From: Larkinella sp. C7 | Lineage (GTDB): Bacteria; Bacteroidota; Bacteroidia; Cytophagales; Spirosomataceae | DNA length: 64,000 bases | Reading direction: 5' to 3' | Assembly: GCF_006149005.1 (NCBI RefSeq) | Contig: NZ_VBSL01000022.1 | Span: 1 to 64,000, forward strand | Shown: in pieces, positions 26,866 to 35,206 of the stretch | Layout: each line of letters opens with the position of its first letter | How positions within the stretch are numbered: position 1 is the stretch's first letter | The notes under the pieces: generated by a model | What the model saw: only the letters and a program-made list of their open reading frames with translations | The model's database searches: none | What the model was told of the DNA's origin: nothing | Translations under genes and position numbers: made by a program

Positions 26866-26952
26866 GAATGGGTGAATGATAGAATGAGTGAATAGCTTCG
26901 CTGGAAGCAACAACTGGCGAAGCTATTCACTCATTCTATCATTCACCCATTC
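26866..26952. repeat. perfect 36-bp inverted repeat between the ABC-F and DedA genes
   Basis: The arms 26866-26901 and 26917-26952 are exact reverse complements around a 15-base loop. Each arm is itself a run of GAATG/GTGAAT words (GAATGGGTGAATGATA then GAATGAGTGAATAG). It starts 4 bases after the ABC-F stop and ends 13 bases before the DedA start, so it may act as a terminator or mRNA-stability element. No T tract follows, and the word structure recalls the hairpins inside the nuo operon. Confidence 0.85.
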
Positions 26953-26965
26953 ACTCATTGAAAAC

Positions 26966-27619
26966 ATGAACCAGATCGCCGAATTTTTCCAATACTTACT
27001 CAATTCCGAGGAAATCATTCGGACGGGCGGGCTGGTATTGATTACCCTCATTATCTTCATCGAAAACGGTGTATTTTTCGGCTTTTTCCTGCCGGGCGAT
27101 TACCTGCTGTTTCTGTCGGGCGTTTTTGCCGGCACCAAAATTCTGGCTGTCCCCCTGTGGCTGTTGCTGCTCTGTATTTTCGGGGCCGCGGTGGTGGGGT
27201 CGCTGGTGGGGTATCTCACGGGGCGGTACTTCGGTGATCGGCTGCAAAACCGCCCGGATTCGCTGTTTTTCAAGAAAAAATACATTGAAACCACCCGCGA
27301 ATATTTCCTGAAATACGGCAGCCGGACGCTGATTGTGGCCCGGTTTCTGCCCATTGTCCGCACGTTTGCGCCCATTCTTTCGGGGTTAATCCGAATGGAC
27401 ATGCGGTATTTCATGCTCTACAATGTTATCGGGGGGGCCATCTGGGTGGTCTCGCTGGTGGGGGGCGGGTATTATTTTGGCGAAAAATTCCCCTGGATCG
27501 TCGATTACGTCCACTACATCATCATCTTCTTCCTGGCTGTTACCACTTTCACTGTCATTCGAGGCTACATCAACGCCCGGAAAGAAATGAAGCAGGAAAA
27601 AGAAACCGTCAGCGAATAA
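26966..27619 (+). CDS. DedA-family membrane protein
   Basis: 217 residues from the ATG at 26966; a longer frame would start inside the hairpin. About five hydrophobic segments and the DedA signatures ENGVFFGFFLPGDYLLFLSG, GRYFGDRLQNRPDSLFFKKK and the F-R-P-x-x-R-type core ARFLPIVRTFAPILSGLIRM, ending in GGAIWVVSLVGGGYYFGEKF. DedA/VTT proteins move lipids such as undecaprenyl phosphate or phosphatidylethanolamine across the membrane and help keep the proton gradient. It is convergent with the Fur-family gene, 18 bases apart. Confidence 0.9.
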   Translation: MNQIAEFFQYLLNSEEIIRTGGLVLITLIIFIENGVFFGFFLPGDYLLFLSGVFAGTKILAVPLWLLLLCIFGAAVVGSLVGYLTGRYFGDRLQNRPDSLFFKKKYIETTREYFLKYGSRTLIVARFLPIVRTFAPILSGLIRMDMRYFMLYNVIGGAIWVVSLVGGGYYFGEKFPWIVDYVHYIIIFFLAVTTFTVIRGYINARKEMKQEKETVSE

Positions 27620-27637
27620 TCCAATCAGGCGTTTCCG

Positions 27638-28138
27638 CTAGTTTACGTTGGCATTGGCCGCTGCGGCTTTTGTACGGGCTACGCAAACTTCGTCCGCACA
27701 TTCGCCGTAAAAAACCAGTGAATGCGATTCGACCTGAAATTGCAGCGTATTGCCGACCGTGGTTTTGATCAGTTGCAAACGCGGATCACAAAATTCCATG
27801 ACACGGTGGCAGTTGACACAAATCAGATGCGCATGTTGCTGCCGTCCGAGTGATTTTTCAAACCGGCTTTTCGTATTGTCCTCATCGCCAAACTGGTGTC
27901 GGCTCACCAGCCCGCAATCGACCAGCACATCCAGCGTGTTGTATACCGTGGCCCGGCTAACGGCAAACGACCGCTCCTTCATCGCCTGATACAACTCTTC
28001 GGCGTCGAAGTGGTCATTGCGCGAATATACCTCTTCCAGAATGGCAAACCGTTCTGACGACCGGCGCAGCCCTTTCATGAGTAAATATTCTTCCAGTTTT
28101 GTTCGGGCTGTCGTAATCAATGGAGTTAGGTTCGCCAT
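27638..28138 (-). CDS. Fur-family metal-responsive repressor
   Basis: 166 residues from the ATG at 28138; the in-frame TTG upstream is rejected. The N-terminal winged helix is seen (LRRSSERFAILEEVYSRNDH, AVSRATVYNTLDVLVDCGLV), then the dimerisation domain with metal-binding His102/His104 and two Cys pairs, C107/C110 (CVNCH) and C147/C152, that would hold structural zinc. Fur, PerR and Zur share this layout, and the sequence does not settle which metal or signal it senses. A TTG-N20-TATATTTG promoter and a dyad just after it lie upstream and may serve autoregulation. The nearby PepSY/DUF2271 redox genes are not adjacent. Confidence 0.92.
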   Translation of the reverse strand: MANLTPLITTARTKLEEYLLMKGLRRSSERFAILEEVYSRNDHFDAEELYQAMKERSFAVSRATVYNTLDVLVDCGLVSRHQFGDEDNTKSRFEKSLGRQQHAHLICVNCHRVMEFCDPRLQLIKTTVGNTLQFQVESHSLVFYGECADEVCVARTKAAAANANVN

Positions 28139-28210
28139 AAGAATAAGGCCATGACGGCTTTCAAAATCAAAAAGCAAGGCACGTTGGGAAGACGGCTGCT
28201 GAATTCGGAT

Positions 28211-28240
28211 CTAAAATAATCCTAAAAGCGATTTATTTAG
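28211..28240 (-). promoter_or_regulatory. AT-rich dyad, possible operator of the Fur-family gene
   Basis: CTAAAATAATC (28211-28221) and GATTTATTTAG (28230-28240) are reverse complements at 9 of 11 positions with an 8-base centre. The dyad lies just downstream of the predicted transcription start of the Fur-family gene, a usual place for an autorepressor site. Binding is inferred. Confidence 0.45.
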
Positions 28241-28252
28241 ACTAATTTCAAA

Positions 28253-28283
28253 CAAATATACGGCCTCAACCAATGCGATGCAA
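28253..28283 (-). promoter_or_regulatory. promoter of the Fur-family gene
   Basis: On the minus strand TTG (28283-28281) and TATATTTG (28260-28253) are separated by 20 bases, close to the Bacteroidota arrangement TTTG-N19-TAnnTTTG. The same spacing occurs before nuoA. The 5' leader would be roughly 110 bases. Confidence 0.5.
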
Positions 28284-28309
28284 TACTTTTTAGAAAGGAC
28301 TTTTACAAG

Positions 28310-28819
28310 TTATTCATACCACTTGGCATACATGACGTAATTGTTGGCCGTTCGCATAAAAACCTCGCCCAATTCGGGCGTAACGGCTTTCAAAAACCGG
28401 GCGGGATTACCGGCGTAAACGGTTCCCGGCGGCACGACCATGTTTTGGGTCACAATGGCCCCGGCGGCAACGATGGAACCGGTTCCGATCACAGCCCCGT
28501 CCATCACAATAGCACCCATGCCGATCAGAACCTGATCTTCAATGGTGCAACCGTGGACAATGGCGTTATGGGCAATGGAGACGTAACTGCCAATGATGGT
28601 CCTGAATTTCTGGTAGGTGCAGTGAATAACGGCCCCGTCCTGAACGTTGCAATAATCCCCCATCGTGATCGAGTTCACATCGCCCCGCACCACGGCGTTG
28701 AACCAGACGGTGCAATTTCGACCCATCACGACTTCCCCAACGATCGTTGCGTTATCGGCAAACCAACATTCTTCGCCCACTTTTGGGTGAATGCCGCGAA
28801 CAGATTTTATCAAAGCCAT
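28310..28819 (-). CDS. gamma-class carbonic anhydrase-like hexapeptide-repeat protein
   Basis: 169 residues, a left-handed beta-helix of hexapeptide repeats (IVGEVV, VLIGMGAIVMDGAVIGTGSI). The three zinc ligands of gamma-carbonic anhydrases are in place as H66 (VIHC), H84 and H89 (IAHNAIVHG), along with R45 and D47 (VVRGDVNS). Many such proteins (YrdA/CaiE/PaaY relatives) have weak or no carbonic anhydrase activity and some act as thioesterases. It stands alone, in front of the Fur-family gene on the same strand and divergent from the polysaccharide locus. Confidence 0.9.
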   Translation of the reverse strand: MALIKSVRGIHPKVGEECWFADNATIVGEVVMGRNCTVWFNAVVRGDVNSITMGDYCNVQDGAVIHCTYQKFRTIIGSYVSIAHNAIVHGCTIEDQVLIGMGAIVMDGAVIGTGSIVAAGAIVTQNMVVPPGTVYAGNPARFLKAVTPELGEVFMRTANNYVMYAKWYE

Positions 28820-28946
28820 CTTGGATATATTCTATTTGTTCGGTTATTATTTCGGAAAACAGTTCGGCTAAATAGCGGTTTTTTCTAATAAAAAGCCACT
28901 TTTGGACCATTGACTATAAAAAGCGGCAGAGAATCAATCAATTCGT

Positions 28947-28954
28947 AACTTTGT
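28947..28954 (+). promoter_or_regulatory. candidate -7 box (TAACTTTG) heading the polysaccharide locus
   Basis: TAACTTTG fits TAnnTTTG and ends 21 bases before the start of the SLBB export gene. No convincing -33 element stands at the usual spacing. Confidence 0.35.
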
Positions 28955-28975
28955 GGGTCAGATTTTTCTCACTGC

Positions 28976-31396
28976 ATGAACCGTAGCAGAACACAATCAT
29001 ACTGGTTTACACTTCGTGACTCCCCGTTTTTGTTGTTTCGACAACTGCCCGCGCTGTCTTTCTTCTTCCTGTTGGTAGCTGTCACCGCCGGTTTTGCCCA
29101 GCAACCTTCGCGGGCCGATCAGTTGAACGACGAGCAGATTATTGAATTTTATCAACGGGCGCAAAGCAGCGGACTCACCGAAATGCAAATCGAGCAAGCG
29201 GCTATGTCACAGGGTTATACGCTGACTGATATTGCCAAAATGCGGCAACGTATGGCCAAAATCCGCCAGCAATCAAATCGCAGCGGGCAGATTTCCGGCG
29301 ATACCCTCACCAACCGAAGCCAACAGGGGACACTGTCGCAACGGCCGTATGCGCTGGGCGACAGCCTGAATCTGCTGCGACGGGATACCATCCGGCGACC
29401 GTCTATTTTTGGCGCAGCTTTGTTTCAGGGAACATCCCTCACCTTTGAGCCGAACCTCCGCATTGCCACGCCCCGGAATTACGTGGTAGGACCCGACGAT
29501 GAACTCGTGGTGGAAATTTACGGAAATTCCACCGAAAGTTTCCGGCTGCGCGTCAGCCCCGAAGGATCGGTTCGGATGCTGAACCTGGCGCCTATTTTTG
29601 TCAGCGGCCTAACCATCGAACAGGCCGAACAGCGGATTGTGGGGCGGCTGCGGCAGGCTTTTCAGGGTCTGAACCGCCCCAACAGCGGCACCTATGCCTC
29701 CGTAACCCTGGGCAACATCCGCAGCATCCGCGTCACGATGGTAGGCGAAGTCGTCATGCCGGGAACCTACACGCTTTCATCATTGTCGACGGCTTTCAAC
29801 GCCTTGTATCTGGCGGGCGGCCCGAACCCCGAAACCGGCTCTTTCCGCGATATTCAGGTGATTCGCAACAACCGCGTCATTCGCACCATCGACCTGTACG
29901 ACTACCTTTTGCGGGCCGATAAAAAAGATGACATCCGGCTTCTGGATCAGGATGTGATTCGGGTCAACGATTACGGGGTTCGCGTTGAAATGGTCGGGCA
30001 GGTCAAACGGCCGGCCATTTATGAAGTAAAACCCGGCGAAACGCTCAAAAATGTCCTGAGTTTTGCGGGCGGTTTTACGGACCGGGCTTATACTTTTTCG
30101 ATCACCCTGCGCCGGAACACGCCCCGGGAACTGCGAATCTCAACCATCACGCAGGAGCAGATTGCGACCTTCATTCCGCAGTCCGGCGACAAATACACGA
30201 CTGGTGAAATTCTGAACCGGTATGAAAACCGGATTCAGATATCCGGTGCCGTGATGCGACCGGGCGATTATGCGCTGGGCGACGAAATCACGTCCGTTCG
30301 CTCGCTCATCAGCCGGGCTGAAGGATTGCGGAAAGATGCTTTCCTGAACCGGGCGGTTTTGTACCGTGAACGCGAAAACACCGACCTGGAAGCCATTCCG
30401 TTCGATGTCGGGCGGCTGATGCGGAACGAAACGGAAGACATTCCGCTGGCCCGGCAGGACAGTGTGCATATTTATTCGGTCCGCGATTTGCGCGAGCCGT
30501 ACTACGTCAGCATCGAGGGCGCCGTGAACCGGCCGGACACCATTCCGTATGTAACCAACCTGACCGTCACCGATTTGATTGCGTTATCGGGCGGTTTTCA
30601 GGAAGGTGCCACACCCACCCGGATTGAAGTTGCCCGGCGGATTCGGGAAGATACCACCAAAATGACCGGTGGCGAAACCGTTCAGGTTTTTCAGTTTTCG
30701 ATCGATCGCTCCTTGAATCTTCAACCCGCCGATGCGCGGTTTCCGCTCAAGCCGTTCGATGTGGTGTACGTCCGAACGTCGCCCCGCTACGAACTTCAGC
30801 GGAATGTAGCGGTATTGGGCGAAGTGATGCACCCCGGGAATTACGCCATCGAGTCGCGTTCCGAACGGATTTCGGATGTGCTCCGGCGCGTGGGTGGCCT
30901 GAAAGCGGGGGCTTTTCTGCCAGGAGCCCGGTTTTCCCGGCGCGGCATTCCCATTGCGACCGATCTGGGCGCCATTCTGGAAGATCCGGGCGTATCGGGA
31001 AACTTGCTCCTGGAAGTCGGTGATTCGCTGATTATTCCGAAACGCCCCGAAACCGTCAGCATTCAGGGCGCCGTTCTGAATCCTTCGACGGTTAGTTTTA
31101 CGGAAGGTTTTCATTTTAAGGATTACGTGACGCAGGCCGGGGGCTATACCGACAATGCCCGGCAGAAAAGAGCGTATGTGATCTACGCCAACGGACTGAA
31201 AGACCGAACCAAACGGTTTTTGTTTTTCAGGAAATATCCCAAAATCGAACCCGGCTCACGCGTTATCGTGCCATTTGGGCCATTGACCGACGATCGACGG
31301 CTAACGGCGGGGGAACGAATTGGACTTATTTCGGTCATTGGCACAATGACCGTGACCCTTACCACCGTTATTGTAAATCTGGTTCGGTTATTTTAA
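28976..31396 (+). CDS. outer membrane polysaccharide export protein with multiple SLBB domains (Wza-like)
   Basis: 806 residues; a hydrophobic signal segment ends near residue 41 (AGFAQQ). A poly-export domain starts near 165 (NYVVGPDDELVVEIYGNSTE), followed by a run of SLBB domains (TMVGEVVMPGTYTLSSLS; MVGQVKRPAIYEVKPGETL; IEGAVNRPDTIPYVTNL; VLGEVMHPGNYAIESRSERI; IQGAVLNPSTVSFTEGFHF) and a C-terminal membrane helix (LISVIGTMTVTLTTVIVNLV). Wza-type proteins form the channel that carries capsule or exopolysaccharide through the outer membrane. At about twice the length of Wza, it is typical of Bacteroidota. It is followed after 33 bases by the chain-length protein. Confidence 0.93.
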   Translation: MNRSRTQSYWFTLRDSPFLLFRQLPALSFFFLLVAVTAGFAQQPSRADQLNDEQIIEFYQRAQSSGLTEMQIEQAAMSQGYTLTDIAKMRQRMAKIRQQSNRSGQISGDTLTNRSQQGTLSQRPYALGDSLNLLRRDTIRRPSIFGAALFQGTSLTFEPNLRIATPRNYVVGPDDELVVEIYGNSTESFRLRVSPEGSVRMLNLAPIFVSGLTIEQAEQRIVGRLRQAFQGLNRPNSGTYASVTLGNIRSIRVTMVGEVVMPGTYTLSSLSTAFNALYLAGGPNPETGSFRDIQVIRNNRVIRTIDLYDYLLRADKKDDIRLLDQDVIRVNDYGVRVEMVGQVKRPAIYEVKPGETLKNVLSFAGGFTDRAYTFSITLRRNTPRELRISTITQEQIATFIPQSGDKYTTGEILNRYENRIQISGAVMRPGDYALGDEITSVRSLISRAEGLRKDAFLNRAVLYRERENTDLEAIPFDVGRLMRNETEDIPLARQDSVHIYSVRDLREPYYVSIEGAVNRPDTIPYVTNLTVTDLIALSGGFQEGATPTRIEVARRIREDTTKMTGGETVQVFQFSIDRSLNLQPADARFPLKPFDVVYVRTSPRYELQRNVAVLGEVMHPGNYAIESRSERISDVLRRVGGLKAGAFLPGARFSRRGIPIATDLGAILEDPGVSGNLLLEVGDSLIIPKRPETVSIQGAVLNPSTVSFTEGFHFKDYVTQAGGYTDNARQKRAYVIYANGLKDRTKRFLFFRKYPKIEPGSRVIVPFGPLTDDRRLTAGERIGLISVIGTMTVTLTTVIVNLVRLF

Positions 31397-31429
31397 GCAT
31401 CTTTAGCGCCACGTTTAGTACGTCGCTTC

Positions 31430-32542
31430 ATGTCAGTAACAACGCACAAACCATCAGCAGGGTCAGAAATGGACGATGATGACCTCATCCGGATCCGCCC
31501 CGGTGACCTCTGGAAATTTTTACAGCGCAGCCGCCTGGCTGTGTTGGCTTTTGCCGTGCTGGGCGCGCTGGCAGGGCTATACTACGGTTTTTCCAAACCG
31601 GACGACTACAAAGCCGAAGTTACCGTCATGCCGGAAGTGTCGGTAGGCAGCCCCGGCAGCATGGGCAATCTCGGATCGCTGGCCGGGCTGGCAGGCATCA
31701 GCATGGACAATGCCGCCGGTGATGGCATCCGGCCCGATCTCTACCCGGAGGTTCTTCAAAGCATTCCGTTTGCCCTGCAGATTCTAAAACAGCCGGTTTA
31801 TTCCAAAACCTATAAAACCGTGCTGCCGCTGCAGACTTACCTGAAACGGCAGAGGCAGGAAACGGCTTTTCAACGGCTAACCGGAAACACGGAACAAACC
31901 ACCGCCGACGACTCAAAACCGGCTCCGGTGGTGTTGCCTGATCCTAAAAACTACAGCAAAGCCTTGCAGGTTACGCCCGAACAGGAAGGTCTGGCGGCCC
32001 TCCTAACAAACCGGATTACAACCACCTACGAACGACGGACGGGCGTCGTAACCATTGAAGTAATCATGCCCGACCCGGTGGTAGCGGCCACTGTCGCCCG
32101 GTTTTCACTTGAATACCTGACCCACTACATCACCAGCTACCGGACGCAGAAAGTCAAAAATCAGGAGCGATTTCTGACCCAGCAGGTCGAGCAATCCCGG
32201 CGCCGGTACCAGACAGCGGAGTATGACCTGGAAAGTTACCGCGACCGGAACCGGAGCCTTTACAGCGGTTTGGCCCGGATCAGCGAGCAACGGCTGCAAG
32301 CCGAATTTCTGCTGGCGCAAACCGTGTACAACGATTTGTCCCGGCAGTTGGAACAGGCCAAAATTCGGGTGCAGGAAGAAACACCGGTTTTCAAAATGCT
32401 GGAGCCTCCACGCATACCGCTACGGCCCAACGGCCCACGGCGCACGTTGATTGTGTTGGCCGGTTTAGTGGCCGGCGCGGTTATCGGCCTGGGCTGGATG
32501 CTGGGAAAGACCGTTTTGGATACAATGAATCGCCTGGGATAA
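31430..32542 (+). CDS. Wzz-family polysaccharide chain-length determinant, no kinase domain
   Basis: 370 residues with two membrane helices, one near 33-52 (RLAVLAFAVLGALAGLYYGF) and one near 340-365 (LIVLAGLVAGAVIGLGWMLG), enclosing a periplasmic, coiled-coil-rich region. The helix-rich part VKNQERFLTQQVEQSRRRYQ and the proline-containing LEPPRIPLRPNGPRR before TM2 are as in Wzz/GNVR proteins. It sets polymer length with Wzy. It ends right after the second helix, so it lacks the tyrosine-kinase domain of Wzc, and no separate BY-kinase is in the window. Confidence 0.9.
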   Translation: MSVTTHKPSAGSEMDDDDLIRIRPGDLWKFLQRSRLAVLAFAVLGALAGLYYGFSKPDDYKAEVTVMPEVSVGSPGSMGNLGSLAGLAGISMDNAAGDGIRPDLYPEVLQSIPFALQILKQPVYSKTYKTVLPLQTYLKRQRQETAFQRLTGNTEQTTADDSKPAPVVLPDPKNYSKALQVTPEQEGLAALLTNRITTTYERRTGVVTIEVIMPDPVVAATVARFSLEYLTHYITSYRTQKVKNQERFLTQQVEQSRRRYQTAEYDLESYRDRNRSLYSGLARISEQRLQAEFLLAQTVYNDLSRQLEQAKIRVQEETPVFKMLEPPRIPLRPNGPRRTLIVLAGLVAGAVIGLGWMLGKTVLDTMNRLG

Positions 32543-32543
32543 A

Positions 32544-32626
32544 CGGGTTACGGTTTTCCGTTTACGGTTGTAAACGCGTCCTGTAGTCGTATGCATCGGC
32601 AACCGTAAACGGAAAACCGTAACCCG
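32544..32626. repeat. perfect 27-bp inverted repeat between the Wzz and gmd-like genes
   Basis: Arms 32544-32570 and 32600-32626 are exact reverse complements with a 29-base loop. The core ACGGTTTTCCGTTTACGGT is shared with the element between susC and susD at 82-210, so these are two copies of one family. The left arm begins 2 bases after the Wzz stop codon, and the right arm ends 16 bases before the next gene. Confidence 0.85.
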
Positions 32627-32642
32627 CAAACTGAATATTCGT

Positions 32643-33620
32643 ATGAAAAAAGCATTGATTTGTGGGGTTTCAGGGCAGGATGGAGCCTATCTGGCGCATT
32701 TGCTGCTGACCAAAGGATATGAGGTTTACGGCGGTTCACGTGATGCCCAGATGTCGTCGTTCAACAACCTGATCCGGCTCAACATCCGGTCGCAGGTGTC
32801 GGTGGTGTCAATCAATATCAATGACTTCCGCAGCGTTTTGCAGACGTTGCTGAAAGTCCGGCCCGACGAAGTTTATAACCTGGCCGGGCAAAGTTCGGTG
32901 GGTCTATCCTTCGAACAACCCGTCGAAACCCTCGAAAGCATCAGCATCGGCACGCTGAATTTGCTGGAAGCCATCCGGTTTAGTGAACTCCCGATTCGGT
33001 TATACAATGCCGGATCGAGCGAGTCGTTCGGCGATACGGGCCGCCTGGCAGCCGACGAAGAGACGCCTTTCCGCCCGCGCAGCCCCTACGGCGTGGCCAA
33101 AGCCGCGGCTTTCTGGCAGGTCGCCAATTACCGCGAAGCCTACCAACTCTATGCCAGCACCGGGATTCTGTTCAATCACGAGTCGCCCCTGCGCCCCGAA
33201 CGGTTTGTCACCCGGAAAATCGTGGCAGCCGCCTGCCGGATTGCGCAGGGCAGCAACGAAAAACTGACGCTGGGAAACATCGACATTGCCCGCGACTGGG
33301 GCTGGGCACCCGATTATGTGGAAGCCATGTGGATGATGCTGCAACAACCCCAGCCCGACGACTACGTGATTGCGACCGGACACACCCGGAAACTGAAAGA
33401 TTTCATCCGAATCGTTTTCGAACAGGTGAATCTGGATTGGGAAGAGCACGTTCAGATCGACTCCTCGTTTTTCCGCCCCACCGACCTGGCCGAAGGCAAT
33501 GCGAACCCCGCCAAAGCGTTCTGGCACTTCGGCTGGAAGGCCCAACACAAGATGGAGGACGTGGCCCGGTTGATGGTTGAAGCCCAACTCACCGGTGTCC
33601 TTCATCCGACCGTCTCCTGA
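32643..33620 (+). CDS. GDP-mannose 4,6-dehydratase-like SDR enzyme
   Basis: 325-residue extended short-chain dehydrogenase. The dinucleotide-binding loop is GVSGQDGAYLAHLLL. The GMD signature VYNLAGQSSVGLSFEQPVET follows, with the catalytic Tyr-Lys in RPRSPYGVAKAAAFW, then LFNHESPLRPERFVTRKIV and LGNIDIARDWGWAPDYVEAM, typical of GDP-mannose 4,6-dehydratase, which makes GDP-4-keto-6-deoxymannose. It is shorter than most GMDs (about 345-370). No GDP-fucose synthase (fcl) follows, so the next step is encoded elsewhere, or the product is rhamnose- or perosamine-type. RMD-like reductases are the main alternative. Confidence 0.88.
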   Translation: MKKALICGVSGQDGAYLAHLLLTKGYEVYGGSRDAQMSSFNNLIRLNIRSQVSVVSININDFRSVLQTLLKVRPDEVYNLAGQSSVGLSFEQPVETLESISIGTLNLLEAIRFSELPIRLYNAGSSESFGDTGRLAADEETPFRPRSPYGVAKAAAFWQVANYREAYQLYASTGILFNHESPLRPERFVTRKIVAAACRIAQGSNEKLTLGNIDIARDWGWAPDYVEAMWMMLQQPQPDDYVIATGHTRKLKDFIRIVFEQVNLDWEEHVQIDSSFFRPTDLAEGNANPAKAFWHFGWKAQHKMEDVARLMVEAQLTGVLHPTVS

Positions 33621-33633
33621 TTGTCAAACCGGT

Positions 33634-34977
33634 ATGATCGAACTAAGCCCCCAAAAGCTGAGTGCAACTGCCCGCAAAGCGTTTGCCAATGCCGGCTGGG
33701 TTTTCTTCGACCGCATTTTTCGGATGGCTACCGCTTTGCTGGTCGGCGTTTGGTCGGCGCGGTATCTGGGGCCTTCCCAGTTTGGTCTGCTCAACTTTGC
33801 CAATGTTTTTCCAACGGTGCTGATGTCGCTGGCGGGGCTGGGTTTGGCGAACATCCTGATTACGGAAATTGTACGAAAAGGCGAATATGCCGAAAATCAA
33901 CTGCTCGGCACGGCTTTCATTCTCCGGCTCATCGCCGGGTCGGTTTCCCTGTTTGTGATTGCGGTTACCATTCGCCTTCTCTACAGCGATCAGCCGGTTT
34001 TGCAGGCCATGGTTCTGTTCACCAGTTCGGTGCTGGTTTGCCAGAGCGTAGACGTCATCGATCTGCATTTCCAGTCGCGCGTCAAATCCCGGCTGTCGGT
34101 TGTTGCCAAATCCGTTGCCTTTGCCTTGTCGACGCTGCTGCGGGTTTATTTTCTGGCCAATGACTTCAGTTTACTGGCGTTTTCTTCGGTCGTCTTCGTG
34201 GAAGCCACCCTCTCGGCCCTGATTCTGATTTTCATTTATAACCGGGAAGAAGGGCAGCATATTTTGCAATGGCGGTTCAACCGGGTGCTGGCGATCCGGT
34301 TGCTCCGGTTATCCTGGCCGCTCATGATCTCGGAGTTCTTCATTTTTGTTTACATGCGTTCCGACCAGTTCATGCTGAAAGAACTGGCTACAGACCTGGA
34401 ATTAGGCAAGTTTAGTGCCGCCCTGCGTTTGTCGGAAGTATGGTATTTTATCGCTACGGCCATCACCTCCTCGTTTTACCCAACCATTGTTGCCCTGAAA
34501 ACCCAAAATGAGGAAGCCTTTCAGCGCGCTTTTCGAAAACTTCTGAGCCTGTTGGCTTCCATCAGCATCCTGATCGCTGTCTTTATTACCTTTTCGTCCT
34601 CTTTTCTCGTTGACCTGCTCTATGGGCAGCAGTATACCGGTGTAGACAACATCCTGGTTATTCACATCTGGTCGGCCGTATTTGTCTTTATTGGCGTTGG
34701 CAGCAGCTATTGGTTCATTCTGCACGATCGACAGCGCCTACTGCTGTTGAAGACCATCGCCGGAGCGACGGTGAATATTCTGTTAAATCTGATTCTGATT
34801 CCTCACTATGGTGCCATCGGCACCTCCATTGCCACCCTACTCGCCCAGATGATGTCGGCCTACTTCATGAACTATTTCATCAAGGAAGCCCGCCCGGTTT
34901 TTTTCGCTCAGTCTGCGGCACTCGTCGATGTGGTAAAGCTAACTTTCCTGAAGGATTTTTTACAGCGCTCCCGGTAA
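33634..34977 (+). CDS. Wzx-type polysaccharide flippase (MATE/MVF superfamily)
   Basis: 447 residues from the ATG at 33634, 13 bases after the gmd-like stop; a TTG further up would overlap that gene. About twelve to fourteen membrane helices spread over the whole length. The start FANAGWVFFDRIFRMATALL and the segments ARYLGPSQFGLLNFANVFPT and YMRSDQFMLKEL are characteristic of O-unit flippases, which turn undecaprenyl-linked repeat units to the periplasmic face. With the Wzy-like protein and Wzz it completes a Wzx/Wzy-dependent pathway. Confidence 0.9.
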   Translation: MIELSPQKLSATARKAFANAGWVFFDRIFRMATALLVGVWSARYLGPSQFGLLNFANVFPTVLMSLAGLGLANILITEIVRKGEYAENQLLGTAFILRLIAGSVSLFVIAVTIRLLYSDQPVLQAMVLFTSSVLVCQSVDVIDLHFQSRVKSRLSVVAKSVAFALSTLLRVYFLANDFSLLAFSSVVFVEATLSALILIFIYNREEGQHILQWRFNRVLAIRLLRLSWPLMISEFFIFVYMRSDQFMLKELATDLELGKFSAALRLSEVWYFIATAITSSFYPTIVALKTQNEEAFQRAFRKLLSLLASISILIAVFITFSSSFLVDLLYGQQYTGVDNILVIHIWSAVFVFIGVGSSYWFILHDRQRLLLLKTIAGATVNILLNLILIPHYGAIGTSIATLLAQMMSAYFMNYFIKEARPVFFAQSAALVDVVKLTFLKDFLQRSR

Positions 34978-35206
34978 GCCTGCCCGTTCTTCCGGCCCAT
35001 GCAGTACGCAAAAAGCGGTTTTCAAGTCAGCCCTGACAACGTTTTTTCGCCAGATGCTGTCTTCAGAAGTATGGATTCTACGGATGACCCTGAATTCATT
35101 TTGCCAAAAATACCCCAATTCCATACCGAATCCTTTACCCTTGGCGTTGTTTTTAGGGGGAAAAGCATCGCTCCCCTCCAATAACCACCTTAAATGTAGC
35201 GAAAAG

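Noticed and set aside
26866-26952. Reading the perfect hairpin as the end of a transposon
   Set aside because: The arms are adjacent with a 15-base loop and there is no transposase or flanking target duplication that I can see.
26888-26965. Extended DedA start
   Set aside because: The added 26 codons lie within the perfect hairpin repeat, so the ATG at 26966 is preferred.
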